From Darksidea phi (lineage: Eukaryota; Ascomycota; Dothideomycetes; Pleosporales; Lentitheciaceae), in the NCBI GenBank assembly GCA_030770425.1, contig JASJFT010000068.1, positions 7,673 to 71,672 on the forward strand: a stretch of DNA of 64,000 bases, read 5' to 3'. The position numbers and the translations under genes were made by a program. The notes below the pieces were generated by a model. That model was not told the origin of the DNA and made no database searches. It was given only the letters and a program-made list of their open reading frames with translations. Of this stretch, positions 45,002 to 56,800 are shown one piece after another (positions within the stretch are counted from its first letter, which is position 1; each line of letters begins with the position of its first letter).

Positions 45002-46087
45002 ATGGACGCTGATCACCGACTTCGCCAATCCATTAATCATTCGACTTCTCCCGGGGCAGATCCTACTCTGCTTGACAAGCCTTTTGACTTCTGGACGGCA
45101 TCAAACATCACCGGCGACGACACCGTGGTTCTACCATGCTCCGAGTTTCCGGAAGTGGACGCGTAAGTTTTTTTTTTAACAAGATGCAGTTATGCCTGGC
45201 CACGGGGTAAACTGCACATCACCGCAGCTGCCCCCCAGCCGCATGCCCCGTCGAGCGACAGGATCGTTGCCCTAGATGCACGTCTTGTTAACCGACACAC
45301 CGCCACTGCGCCCCGATTTAACGATGCGCCATTCTCATTTGGTGTCTGGGACGAATCGCAACAATGGCCCGCCAACCCCGTAACGGGAACCTTGCCCTGT
45401 GCCGGAAACTTCCAACCTAGAGTTGCAACTGAATATTCTTATGATGTCGCAGCAAACTCGGACCTCTGGCAATTCAATGACTCGACAATCAACCTCGGGA
45501 CTGAAGACACGGTCGTGGAGGATGAGCTCCAGGATGTGAACACCGGGGCTATGCGCTTCCAGGGCTCCGCAACTTCTGCTGAGCAGATCACCGAATCGGC
45601 TTTTCAACAGCAGGCTGCGAATGCTTGGCTAGCAGTGCCGCCATTCACCGGAAACGCGCCTCTGAACCGCCGGGTTACAATGCAGCAAAGTGCGGCTAGC
45701 CTCGACTTCGCCTGCTTTCCAAACGAGCCAGATCACGACCCTGTCCGGTCGATAGCGACTATACCTGCTCCAGCCTTGGGTACAGCGACACGTCACCCGC
45801 GTGCAAGGTGCACGCCAACTGGCAAAGCCTCTCAGCAAAAGGGCGACCGCATCGCTTGCACCAAGCCTGGCTGCCTGGTGACTTTTGGTCGACCACATGA
45901 ACTCAGGCGTCATTTGGATACCAAGCATAACCGAAAACAAGATAAGGGCTTTCGTTGCATCTTTTGCACGTATGAATATCCACGCTTGGACAAAGTTCGT
46001 TCCCATGTGGAGAAGATACATGGGTTTCGTCTCGAGAAGGTCAATGGCGCTCGCTCAGCCTCACCTGAGATAGAGGGCGAAGAGTGA
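45002..46087 (+). CDS. C2H2 zinc finger protein, putative transcription factor
   Basis: Exon 1 (45002-45162) encodes MDADHRLRQSINHSTSPGAD... and ends at a perfect GTAAGT donor. Exon 2 runs to the stop at 46087. Two acceptors keep the frame: 45261 (GCGACAG, intron 99 nt, 328 aa) or 45189 (GATGCAG, intron only 27 nt, 352 aa). The first is more credible by length, the second by its nearby TTTTTAAC branch-like site. The body is disordered with Ala/Gln/Pro. Two C-terminal C2H2 fingers are clear: CTKPGCLVTFGRPHELRRH (ending KH) and FRCIFCTYEYPRLDKVRSH (ending IH), about 70 residues from the end, the usual place in many fungal C2H2 factors. Targets are unknown. Confidence 0.82.
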
Positions 46088-47952
46088 CTGAATTAGCAGT
46101 CAAGTGCACATCATGCAGCTAGGAGCAACTAATGGGCGAGGATTAGGCAAGGTAATGTATGGTTTCGGCTGAGGAACCGTTTGTTCGTTTCTCTCCTTGT
46201 GGGTTATGTTTGTGCTTTTTTCTGCTTTGTAGACTTTTTGATGTCCGTGCACTCTTTTAGTTTTGACGCCCTTGGAACTTCGACTTCAACCCTTTGTTAG
46301 GTAGTTACTCAATGACATGACTATTCCCTTAGAAGCAAGTTCACTTATAGTCCCTGGTTCTGCAGCTTTTTGTTTGCCAGGTCTTTCGGTCCGAATATCT
46401 CTCAGCGGAAGTGGCTTGTGCGATGCATCATTTGAGCCGCATGGCGTGGCCCACCCTGTTGCTCTCTCCGCTGCGACGTGGCCTGCTATATTCTAACATC
46501 GGTTATCTGCTCACCTTTCATCCATGGGGCTATTGACTGCCGATAACGGTAGCCAACAACAGGGAGGTTGTTGATTCTTTACACATCCAGCCTTTGCGGA
46601 AGTCGGGCGACCTAGCCTAATCTAGTAGCTAGCACTTTATTAGCGTCCCGCGGATGTTGGCTGTCATAACCCAAATGGCACCCTTCGCCTTACGATCCCA
46701 TCTCTTGTATTATCATCTAGTAATTGTACACGCAGCTTCCATCCGCTCTCGCGTCGTCTCGTAATGACGTAGCTAAAATGCACTAGTAGACCCGCTCGGA
46801 GGCCGCCAACCAAAGATTTCCTGCACGCGCAACCCCTTCGATATGTCCTGTATGTGTGATACGCGCCTTGCAGGCGCCTCTAATATTGCGACCTCCAATC
46901 CAGAGCTAATGAGCGAATCTCATAGGCCGCGCGCGCCCTTCAAGCAGTAGAGCAACGTCTGCGCACGCATCTACGCCATTAGATGACGTCCAGCTGGCAG
47001 TGATTGGATTAAGGTGCCCTTCATGCAGTCAGCGCGGCATGAGTTTGAAAGACCAATCGCCTTCCTCGGACGCGCCCTTCATGGAGGTTGTGCGCACCGC
47101 AATATCGGCTACTCAATGCCGCACCTTTACCGAACCGCCCGAGGATCCCGTTGCATGGACTTCGTGGGGCAAGGCTTGAGCGGGGTGAACGTCTCGGTCA
47201 CGTGGTAAGCGTCATGCTCAACATCCAGAGCGCATGACCGCAGGATCGTTGCTGAGGCACAGCATCGCCTCCTCACATACGTCAAATGTGACGATACGGT
47301 AGCTCTAGAGCCCTAAAGGCGCTCTATATTGATGAAACCCGCGGGACACTCGAGCGTCGTTGCTCTTTAAAAGCAAGTCGGAACTTTTCTTTCTGCAGGT
47401 CGACCTTGAGGCTCCTTGCATCATTTTCTTAGTTTGGTCTCTTGTGTTTCTGTAGCCGTTCCTAGTTCTCTCATTTTGACATTCTTGCTTGCTTTCCATC
47501 CAATTTTCCAAATACTTAGCATCTCGATTATGCCTCCCCTGGGAATAGGCAATGATGCTTTAGCCACCTTAATACCCCGCGATGGCTGGACACCCTGAGG
47601 CTCCTTTGGAAGTTGCGCACATCGAATAGAAGCGTCGTAGAGTCGAATATCGCCCTCAATGGAGCTAGCGTGCCCCACAGCTGTCAGACCCTGAGTTGGG
47701 CGATCCGACGTCACCGCCAAGAATACGCATCATTCCACTCAACGGGTCTACGTGATAAAGCAATCGATCAGAAGCACCAGCTCTCGTTATACCAAATTAC
47801 GAGCTCTCGTTTGACTGCGAATCATCAATTGAGGAATCGTTCTGAAGGTACATTCGTCATCTCGCCACTTCTTGCGCTTGCTTATTTACACATATAGGAA
47901 ACTGCACTTCTCTACCTCTTGAAGTTACTCTCGGCCTAAATAAACCGCCTAC
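46088..47952. other. Intergenic
   Basis: About 1.9 kb with no gene recognised. Frames at 47014-47208, 47421-47720 and 47613-47897 lack motifs. The right end holds the promoter of the gene at 47953. Confidence 0.5.
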
Positions 47953-48651
47953 TTGTACGAACAATCCTTCAAATCCCGCCAGCCAACCGAACCATTATCA
48001 ACAATCTCACAGCCATCCAACATCATGGGCGATACGCAAGACACACTCCAGCTACCCAGCAGGGGCGCCTTCCCCCCTTCAACGCCCTCGGGTCTCACCC
48101 CCAATACGCGCTCAGAAGCCGAAGCCGCACTCACACATAACGTCGCCGCGCAAACCGACTCTGCAGCTCCCACAACACCTCTCCACGAGAACACACAGCC
48201 ATCCATGGACACCGACAACGTCACCGAAGCCCAACAAGCGTACCACCGCCCGTTCGGCCCAATTAGTACCTCGTCTACAAACTACGAGGCGGCCCTTCGT
48301 GAAGCCCATAATCAAGCCTCTGCTTCATCAGATCTTTCCTCTGACACAGCCGCTCCCGCCGACGCCATCACAGATAGATCGAATGTAGATAGCCCTCTAT
48401 CATCACCAGTCCCCTTCCCACCACCTGGACAAGGCGTCGTGCCGCTACATACTGGAGTCGGGATCGGACAGGCTGAAGTGGCGAAGAAGACACGACCGAG
48501 GGGACTGAGCTTGGCCGCGCTGGCAAAACAGCAGAGTTGGAATGATCAGGATATGAAGCGTGTGCTACAGGGGCCTCTGATGGAGTCGGTTGATGGAAAG
48601 GAGGCAGGGTATGGTACTGGGAGTGAGGGCAAGGGTGTCGGACAATTGTGA
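47953..48651 (+). CDS. Hypothetical disordered protein
   Basis: Up to 232 aa; the second Met (MGDTQDT, 48025) is a likely start and would give 208 aa. Most of the protein is low-complexity Ser/Thr/Pro/Ala sequence predicted to be disordered. The only block that looks conserved is near the C-terminus: RGLSLAALAKQQSWNDQDMK followed by RVLQGPLME, which reads as a short amphipathic helix pair. No signal peptide or membrane segment. The function is unknown. The single long frame, with good third-position bias, supports a real gene. Confidence 0.6.
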   Translation: MYEQSFKSRQPTEPLSTISQPSNIMGDTQDTLQLPSRGAFPPSTPSGLTPNTRSEAEAALTHNVAAQTDSAAPTTPLHENTQPSMDTDNVTEAQQAYHRPFGPISTSSTNYEAALREAHNQASASSDLSSDTAAPADAITDRSNVDSPLSSPVPFPPPGQGVVPLHTGVGIGQAEVAKKTRPRGLSLAALAKQQSWNDQDMKRVLQGPLMESVDGKEAGYGTGSEGKGVGQL

Positions 48652-49027
48652 GGACCGTATCTGGAGAGTGTCGTAGTATGATGATTTACAGTCATGTGTC
48701 AGAAGTATGCGTACACTGCTAGCAGAAACCTACACAGCAATCTCTGCATGTAACGAAATTATCTGCTAAATTAAATAGCTTGTATTATTTATGGAGGGGC
48801 TATCAGGATACATAGTACATAGAAGAACGGTATAGCTCTTAACAGGTTTTTTGATATAGTTGTAGGTGCATTTCTCAATGGATCGACCATATCAACTACT
48901 TTTGTGGACAAGGCCATTTTGAACCCGGGTGCCACTACGTATCGACCCTATGAATCTTAAATCCATGTCCAACCTCTGTTTTGCGCCCGCAAGGGCATCC
49001 ATCTAGCAATCTCACCTTGCCGTCTTT
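48652..49027. other. Intergenic between convergent genes
   Basis: 376 bases, AT-rich, with no frame of note; it holds the 3' ends of both neighbours. Confidence 0.5.
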
Positions 49028-49534
49028 CTACTCCCCGCGGCATTGCTCCATGCCGCGGCCTGCAAAAAGCTCGCACCTCGTTGGACAATTTCCTTGCATA
49101 TTCTTGCAAGTTTCGGCCTCGCACATATCGGGGCAGTCCAGATCTTCCTCTTCCGGGCAATCGACCATGCAGCTTCTGAAAAATTCAAAGCAGGGCTCGC
49201 AGACGTCTTCCAGCCCATCACGAGCGAGGACGTTGTTCTGCGCCTTAGCGACGGCCTTGCAATTTGACGTGAAGTCGGTACATTTACCGCCTTTGCGACA
49301 TTGTGGACGACCGCTCGTGCAAACCGTGGGCTTGCAACGAGAGGCGCATTTTTGATCGCGCTGGGCGCACTTCAGATAGCAGCTGGCGAGGTCTGACATG
49401 CACACGTCGCACTCGTCCGCATTTGGACCCGGCTGGGCGGCGCGATCAATTAAGGCGCCATTGTTGATAGGTGGGAAGGTAGCAGTTGCGAAGGCGGGCA
49501 AGGCGATGGCGGACAGAAGGTGGAGGAGCTTCAT
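49028..49534 (-). CDS. Secreted cysteine-rich protein with a duplicated 10-Cys module
   Basis: A single-exon 168-aa protein. Residues 1-18 are a signal peptide (MKLLHLLSAIALPAFATA). The mature part contains exactly 20 cysteines in two blocks of ten joined by a Cys-free linker (KAVAKAQNNVLARDGLEDV). Spacing in block one is 2-6-3-6-3-4-6-5-6 residues; in block two 2-6-3-7-3-4-6-3-10. The first seven intervals therefore match but for one residue, which shows internal duplication. Size, secretion and even cysteine number are typical of fungal effectors or antimicrobial proteins, but I recognise no named family. It probably forms up to ten disulphides. Function in host interaction or competition is inference. 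Confidence 0.83.
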   Translation of the reverse strand: MKLLHLLSAIALPAFATATFPPINNGALIDRAAQPGPNADECDVCMSDLASCYLKCAQRDQKCASRCKPTVCTSGRPQCRKGGKCTDFTSNCKAVAKAQNNVLARDGLEDVCEPCFEFFRSCMVDCPEEEDLDCPDMCEAETCKNMQGNCPTRCELFAGRGMEQCRGE

Positions 49535-50339
49535 GCTGGAGAATAGAGGAGTTGGTCAAGTTGCTGGTGGAAATGGAAGATGGGGAATCGAAAGAGGTAA
49601 AGAGCAAGGGGATGGGCCTCGTTAGAGCTGCTATATGAGATCTAGGAGTCTCATGTGCAGTAGTAAAGGGCATTAGCACTTGAGCACATGCGCATATGGT
49701 TGCCCACCCCGATCCAGTTGAGTGAGAGTCAGGCAGCAACTCAATGATACAACGAACGCTCAGAAACAAATCCCAAAGGTCGGGGTACGAAGTTGGCAAA
49801 CCTGATCCAGACGAGTACCAGTACCTATCGTCTCATAGTAGAGGCGCCGGCTATCTCGCGATTGCGACGTAATTGGTACCTCCAAACTATGCATTTGAGC
49901 CGTCTAGATGAACCAATCCAGCCTGAGCATCTTATCAGTTAGGCTGGCAAGGAGGACAAGTGGAAATAAACGCGGATGCATCGAGCCCGGAGCTGAGCAA
50001 TCAGACGAGCACCTAGAAGAATTGACTCCCAAGTACGCGGTACAAGGTCTGCCTTGTGTCAAAACCCACGTTGCAAGTCGCATAACGACGCGGCCTCCAG
50101 TCCGTCGCAATATAGGATGAGGACCCTCTGGATAGGCTTTACGGACTTTATACCGTCACATGAGGTCCTCGTCCCCGTCCCTGCGTAACACTCCGTTCGA
50201 AAAGCGTCTCTAAGTGGACCCTAATATCTGAGTATAGGCTTCCCTCCGAAGTCCTTCTCTCCCTCCATCTCCCATCCCCCGCTTTCGTCCAGCCTCACCA
50301 CGGCCAACTACCCGTCAAGCTCCAGCTCTGTACATTATC
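49535..50339. other. Intergenic between two secreted-protein genes
   Basis: About 0.8 kb between the divergent starts of the 20-Cys protein and the small secreted protein at 50340. A minus-strand frame at 49446-49799 is a shadow that runs into the signal-peptide region in another phase. No motif called. Confidence 0.5.
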
Positions 50340-50615
50340 ATGAAGCCCCTCAAGCTCGTTTCGCTTATTGTAGTCTTGCCCCTCGCACTTGCTGCCGTCG
50401 CCCCCGAGGCGCGCCCAAGTCCTGAGCGCGGTCCCGTTAAGAAAGACGTAACCGCACCGCTGTCGCCTCCTCTTGTAGATAGCTCGGCACCCACGGCGCC
50501 CGAGGACGAAGATGTGCACATCGTCGACAGATGCAGTAGGCCGTGCTGGCAGTATCAGATGATCTGTGTTGCGGTGTGTACACCCGGCCCACTTGACGAT
50601 TGCCACATCTACTAA
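50340..50615 (+). CDS. Small secreted protein, cysteine-rich C-terminus
   Basis: A 91-aa protein. Residues 1-19 are a signal peptide (MKPLKLVSLIVVLPLALAA). A Pro/Glu/Asp-rich linker with a dibasic KK near residue 35 follows, and the last 28 residues carry five cysteines (RCSRPCWQYQMICVAVC, then DDC). The layout suggests a propeptide followed by a small disulphide-bonded domain. The odd cysteine number leaves one unpaired or indicates a dimer, or an unseen last exon: a GTGTGT sequence close to the end could act as a donor. Effector-like by class, with no known family. Confidence 0.6.
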   Translation: MKPLKLVSLIVVLPLALAAVAPEARPSPERGPVKKDVTAPLSPPLVDSSAPTAPEDEDVHIVDRCSRPCWQYQMICVAVCTPGPLDDCHIY

Positions 50616-51459
50616 GTCTCTATAGCGGAAGGAGGGCACCAAAGCTGAATGCAATGAGACGGCTTGCCGTCGGTCACAAGTAAGTCACAATATGCTCCCA
50701 ACAAGGTCGAGGTGCATGTTCTAATCTGATCGGTGTAGGCTTGCTATTTAAATTGCAACTTCTGCAGGGCGTTAGCCGGCGTCGCCACCAGCCTGTCCTA
50801 ACCTGTTCCTCTGATGCTCTGGTTGTCCTGTTTGTCTTTGCTCGGTCGCTTGATCTGTCGACGACGACGACATTGATGCGGAATGTTGGCGACGGATAGG
50901 TGAGAAGGAGTCTATGTTCTGGTCCGAAAGCGTAGACTTCGGACTATAAGGGTAAAGTTGGTGGGTGGATCAGATGAGGATGCTGTTGAGAGGTTCGTTC
51001 CGAGATACTATTACCTTTAACCCAGAAACAGCGGCGATCCACTCACTGGCATGTCTTTTGGCGTATTCGATCCTCACCTACGTACAGGTGCACTCATTCA
51101 GTGAATAGCTCTTCATGAACTGGAGTCTACTCAGCGGCACACGCAGCAATGCAGATCCTCTTTACCGTACTCCTCATCCTCGTCAATCGTCTTTATCGTT
51201 ACTACAGCAACGACGAAGGATTGGCGACTACAGTTGCCGTCGAGGTCCCCATGCGCCCATTCTTTTTCCCCCTGATGTTAACGCTAAAGACCGCCCCTCG
51301 AACGCATCACGCGGCAAGTAGGTCCGCAGCAAGAGGCAGGGCGTATGGTAGTAATGAGATCCAACTACCTACTGTACAAACCAAAGATCTTATGTGGATT
51401 GGTTTTCCGAAGCTGGTGTTATGCAAATAAGAAACTTTTCCTATGCCCTACTTTTACAT
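50616..51459. other. Intergenic; weak ORF only
   Basis: About 0.85 kb. A 93-codon frame at 51149-51430 starts with a hydrophobic MQILFTVLLILVN stretch but the rest is not protein-like. I do not call a gene. The right end is the 3' flank of the TBC-domain gene. Confidence 0.45.
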
Positions 51460-52824
51460 TTAAACCGCAATATCCATGATTCTTTTGAGAAAACCACCCA
51501 CAGGTCCGATAAGGGGAAAGCGAGCGTTGAGGTCTCGGGAGCTGCCAAGCCATAGTGCGTACATGCCCACAGCAATGGCCAAACCGTATGCACCATGCTT
51601 GCGGTAAACCCAGAGCCTCCGGTTGATGTATTTTGCCTTCATGACTGCTTTCTTAAAAGCCTGTTGTCTTCGCACTTCCTTCTCCTGCCGTTGTAGCAGC
51701 CGCTCCCCTTCCGCCAGCGACATCTTGTTCAATTCAGCCGGAGTGGACAACATTTTCAGGACACTCGAGGACGAAACCTTCCACCACGCCCAGCTGCCAA
51801 GCTTGTCTGGAGTCAAACGCTCGTAGAGCTCGACAGTGCGTGCTATGTGGAACTCGACGTCGAACGACTGCGGCAACTTTCCAAGCATGGCGTGCATGAT
51901 GTCCTCGTCCTCTTTGTCTATCTCCAGCATCTCTTCTCTTCGGGAGAGTACAACGGCGGCGAAGAAATATATGGGCATGACGGCGGTGCGGGCTAGGAAG
52001 AAGTCGAACAATCGTGTAATGTCTTTGTACTCTTGTATGTTGTGGGCGAACATAGTGATGGTCCCAGCTAGCGCGAACGAGGGCTGGCTTTTTGGCAGAT
52101 GGGCATACAACACGGGATCGGCGGTTGAGATGATGGGGTGGAGCAGCTCGAGGTGGGATATTGCGGGATCGAGCGACGAGAGCATGAAGTCTCGGATGCG
52201 TAGGAGGCTCAGGCGGGCGACGACGGGGGGAGCTTCCTGGGCACCGAGGACGAGCAGGAATACCTGGACGATGTCGTGGTAGCCCTGGAAGTAGCACAGG
52301 GAAGGGTGTTGGCGGAGGACGGCGATGATGACATCTGACAGCTCCTCTTTGCGCCCGTCGAGCTGCTTCTCTGATTCTGCCCTGGGTTAGTGTTTGCCAT
52401 GTGAGGGTAGGTGCTAGGCGTACCGTTCTTCGGGTAGTAGACGAATGCGCGATTGACGTCCAGTGCTACCTGGTGTTCATCTCGGTGCGCGGGCAGGTCC
52501 TTCCACGAAGCTTCCTCCTCATGTTTGCCAGTGCACCCGAGCAACAGCGGCCCTGTGATGCGTTAGGGCCGGTAAAGCAAGGTGATACGAAGACATACAG
52601 GCGGTGCGGCGCAGACCGTCGCTGACCAAGCCGTGGGTGCTCGTCGCAAGACGGATCAGCTGGTCGAGGTTGTGGTCCTGGCACGCGGCGCTGATCTGCG
52701 CAGCCTTCTCCTTCTGCGCGGGCGAGAGTTCGGTGGTGACGGTGTTTCGGCGTGAGACGCTCACGGAGCTCACAGAGCGAGAGGTTGCGCGTGAGGTTGC
52801 GCGTGAGGATGATTGTGAGGCCAT
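51460..52824 (-). CDS. gyp8: TBC-domain Rab GTPase-activating protein, Gyp8/TBC1D20 type
   Basis: Stimulates GTP hydrolysis by early-secretory Rab GTPases (Rab1/Ypt1 group in TBC1D20 and Gyp8). Three exons, 52824-52599, 52552-52424 and 52376-51460 (introns 46 and 47 nt), give 423 aa. After a Ser/Arg-rich N-terminus the TBC domain starts near residue 50. The catalytic arginine finger is Arg110 in VALDVNRAFVYYP and the glutamine finger is Gln149 in CYFQGYHDIVQVF. The DVNRxF.YYP form and the C-terminal hydrophobic helix (GLAIAVGMYALWLG) are typical of this ER-anchored subgroup. A basic coiled stretch (RLLQRQEKEVRRQQAFKKAV) precedes the helix. The ATG at 52824 is chosen because no earlier ATG exists in frame. 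It is divergent from the CPSF-A-like gene. Confidence 0.93.
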
Positions 52825-53868
52825 ACCGCTGGTGCCGGCATTTCGGGTCCCTCGACGAAGCAATTCTCAGCGGGCGAGAAGGGGGGCCAGCTGTACAATC
52901 GGGAATGTTGGTGGGCAGGTGGTCAAGGGCTGTCGTGGCATGTTGGTGGCCTCTTGTGATGTGCTGTGCTGTTCCCCTGGCGGGTGGGACGCAACGCTCG
53001 CGACTTCATTTCCGCAAGCCCATCCATGCTTGGCACGGGAGGACCGCACGCGAGACGACCTCGGATGACATCGTCGTCGACCATCTCTCTGAGTTTGGGA
53101 GCGCTTCGGTGCGTCCCGACATCAGTGAACCGAAGCCAGTGCATGCGGATGCGGATGCGGATGCGCGTAGCAGTGCCAAGCGCTACCGTCACAACTGTCT
53201 GCAAGGTCACGAAAACTCTTGCTGCTGCCCGCAACCTTTCCGGCCCCAGCTGTGCGTCGACTGCATCTCTCCCCACCAGGCCACACTACCTCACCAATAC
53301 CGGCAGAGCGAACGGCTGCGTTGCGGTGTGGTGCGGCACGATCTTCAGATAGCCGACCGATTCCGATCGCCTGCGCTGGACCTGGACTGCTCGGCGTGTC
53401 GAACACGGAGCTCTATCAGGCCTGCCAATCCATACAACACCTTCGCTGCCGCCAGAGCGTCATTGCAGCACGTGGGGTCGAGGGACACGGCTACGCCGGC
53501 GTCTGATTAGCCTTTGCCGCTTGCTTGCGCCCACCGAGTCCAATCAGCTCCGTGTTTGCGGTCCAAGAACCAACTCCAGGGCTGTTGTGCGAGCTGTTTT
53601 CTTTGCATCCATTAGCCCCTCTTGCCGCTTTCCCTAAGCCGATGCCACTTGTCGGCTGACGGGGCCGGCCTTTGGGAGGCGTCAACATGTCACGTACCCT
53701 TTTCCCGAACACAGTGCACTCCCGTTCACTGTTCTCCCCCGCCGAGTAGGCCAGTGCCGTGCACCGTCCTAAACACACCTTTCAGCGCTGTCCTATCTCG
53801 TGTTCCATTCCACCACCGTCTCCCGATTGGCCCGACACCGTATTAGGCCACAGTTCCGCTTTCCCGCC
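52825..53868. other. Intergenic, divergent promoters
   Basis: About 1 kb between the TBC gene and the CPSF-A-like gene. Frames at 52752-53510 and 52923-53406 overlap on both strands without motifs. A GGATGC/GCGGAT short repeat lies near 53144-53165. Confidence 0.5.
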
Positions 53869-56800
53869 ATGGAGTTTCAAGTCCAAGGCTCAGTGCTTGT
53901 CAATGGTGAATGGGTATCGAGGACCGCCGACGTCTACCAAATCATGGCCCGCGACCAGCAAAACGAAGATACCGAGATGAGTGAGCCCGACCGGGGGCTG
54001 CCAACTGAAATACCTGAGCTAGGCATTCTCTCAAGAACCGTCATCGAGAGTCCACTCAACAAGCTTGTCTTACCGGCAAACATCCGGCACAAGGCGCTGA
54101 ACGATGTCCTCCTTGTCGGCGAAGACGCCGTGCATCTCAAAGAGATCCGTGACTATGGACATCTGCGTCACATCGCCTCTAAGACCGACTTCAAAGGCCA
54201 GATTCTAGCCGCGAGGGTCTTTGGTGAACTGCGAACGGTACAGGTGAACACTTCTGAGCTGAACCCGCTCCTAAAGCACCCGTCTGTCCACCAGGGACAG
54301 AGATCAACAACAGTGGAGGAAGAGGCTTCAATGCCACCAGAAGTCATCGTGCTGACCCTCAGCTCAAGGACGCTCATGTTCCTCTGGGCACGGCAGACGC
54401 AGATCGGTCCGGTCACATTCCGCCAGAAAACTATCCGCTTGCCGGCTGGATCTTCGAGCTTTGATCGACCGGGCCCCTTCCTCGCAGTGGATCCAAAATG
54501 CCGAGCCATAGCTGTGGCTGCCCATGAGCGTTGCTTCGTGATCTATAAAACGCAAACAATGGAAAAGTGGCGGGAGCAAGCACATGCTGGACATGACGAT
54601 GTCCCTATAGTGGATGAAGCGCTCATCCAGATCGAAGGACGCATAATGCACATGGGGTTTCTCTCGTCGGGTGGACGGCAGGACGAATCACACGTTGTTC
54701 TTGTCTTCATTGTGGTGCACGACGGGAAGACCAAGGTCGCTTGCTATGACTGGGACTTTAGACTTAGCTTGGATGACAACTCGGTCCGCAAGGACCGATC
54801 ATTCGTCAATTCTGGTGAGTTCCAATGGTATTGCGTTCATCATTCAAGACTAACGTTTACATTGCAGAGGATCAAAATCCTTCCTTGTTAATTCCGCTCA
54901 GTCGCAGCACCGACTTCTTACTAGTCTGCAACCGCCATATCTCTCTGTACAGACGGGTCCTGTCTGGCCCGCCATCATGCAACAGATCTGTTATCCCAAA
55001 TCATATATTGGCCCCACTTCGACCGGGCGCTAGCAAGGGCACACCACGCTGGGTGCAGTGGGACAGGGCTCCGCGTAATCCTGACTTTGCCAAAGAAGCC
55101 TTCTATATAGCTCGAGAAGATGGTATGGTGATTTACGTGGAGCGTGGCCAAGCGGATACCCTTGACATAGTCGAAGCGGGTAGTTGGCCATACCCGATTG
55201 ATACGGCATTTGCATGTCTCGATGTCGACAACTCAGAGTTTGCGCAGTCCTACCCCGACGTTTTAATATCCGGGGGCGCCGGAAGCGACGGACATCTATG
55301 CAAGGTTGGAGCCTGGCCGAAGGAATATGCATTCGCATTGCCGGGCTCGGAAAGTAATGTCTTTTCTGCCCTGGAATCGATACCGAACTGGGCTCGCCTC
55401 ACAGACATGTCGATCGCGCCGCGCCCGGAACTACGGTGGCCGGGCGAACCAGAACGCGCCGGTGTCTTCATCGCCAACGGAGAGGCTCCTCACGGAGAGG
55501 TCTCAGAGCTGCGCCGTGGTCTCAAAGCCTTGGTGGACGACTCATTCGAGGGGATGAAAGGCTGCATAGGCGTGTGGATAGTCGACTACGGTAGCGGGAC
55601 ACTAATTTATGGAGAAAACGACACAAGACAACACTATGTGACATTTATTGTGGCTTTCCCCTTGGAAAGCATTGTCATCCGTGCAACCCGGACTCAATAT
55701 AAACGATCAGCTAGTCAAAACGAGCCTGGTGTCTCATGGGATGGTGGAGTTTGGGAACAAACACAGCTGCCGACTGAAAACGATGAAAAACAGGATCATC
55801 TCATTCGAGACGAGGAGACAATATCGGCCTGCCTTTGGAATGAGCGGTATACTATTCAAATTACGCGCAAAGAAGCGAGAGTATTGCGCCGCCCAGCTCT
55901 TGAAAGCGTAGACTCATTCTCCTTTCCAAATACGTTACTCGGAGCTGCCGCCAGATCTGGGTTCCCATTTGTTGCAGCGACATTCCGCGAAGCCGATCGA
56001 ACTGTCCTTGAACTCATTCCTGTCCTGGGTGATGGGAAATTTGCGACAAATGCTGACAAGATTCTTCGATTGAACCTCCCATGCGAATCTACATGCGTTG
56101 AGCTATTGGAGCTCAGTGGAGCTCCGCATGTCTTTATTGGCACTATCGACGCTAGGATATTCCTTCTCAGTCTAAATGAAGCCGGGTCGCTAACGCCCGT
56201 CTTCGAGATGCACTTAGAATCAGGAACTTCTAACGAAGTGCGTGCGGTGTGTGAAAGTGCAGTTCTGCTAACATTAGGAGGCAGACAACAGCTTGTGTGT
56301 GGAACACGTGAAGGCTTCGTCGTCTCTGTGGCCCTGGAAAGGCGGGGTGAGCGTAAGTTCCACCATCTTCGACCAGCACCCCACGCTGATTTTATACAGG
56401 CTATAGTATGGAGTCCACATACATGGTCAAAATGGCAACAGCAACGGCGCGAATCTCTTCTTGTGCCACCGACCAGTCGTCGGCATTCGTAGCGTGCGGG
56501 CCGGATTTTTGCCGACTTCGCATCAACTCTCGCCATTATCCACCTCTAGGGATCGATTCAATATGGCTCGTTAAGCGCCGGAATTCAGCATACACCCAGG
56601 GCCCACTCACTGCTATCGATCAGCTTCCGCTTTCGGACGGAACCCAGAGCATCGGCAGAGATCTCGGGGGTTTCATGCTTGCGGTCTCAGGTGAACAAAT
56701 GGTCTTTGCGCAGCTGGACTTTGATATTAGGTGGTCAAGTCACGATGTTCCTTCGCCGAATTCTGAAGAGGGCAAAGTTGTTCCGCGAAGTTTGGCGACG

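Noticed and set aside
51149..51430. 93-codon frame beginning with a hydrophobic stretch
   Set aside because: Only the first 13 residues resemble a signal peptide; the rest lacks Cys or any conserved pattern.
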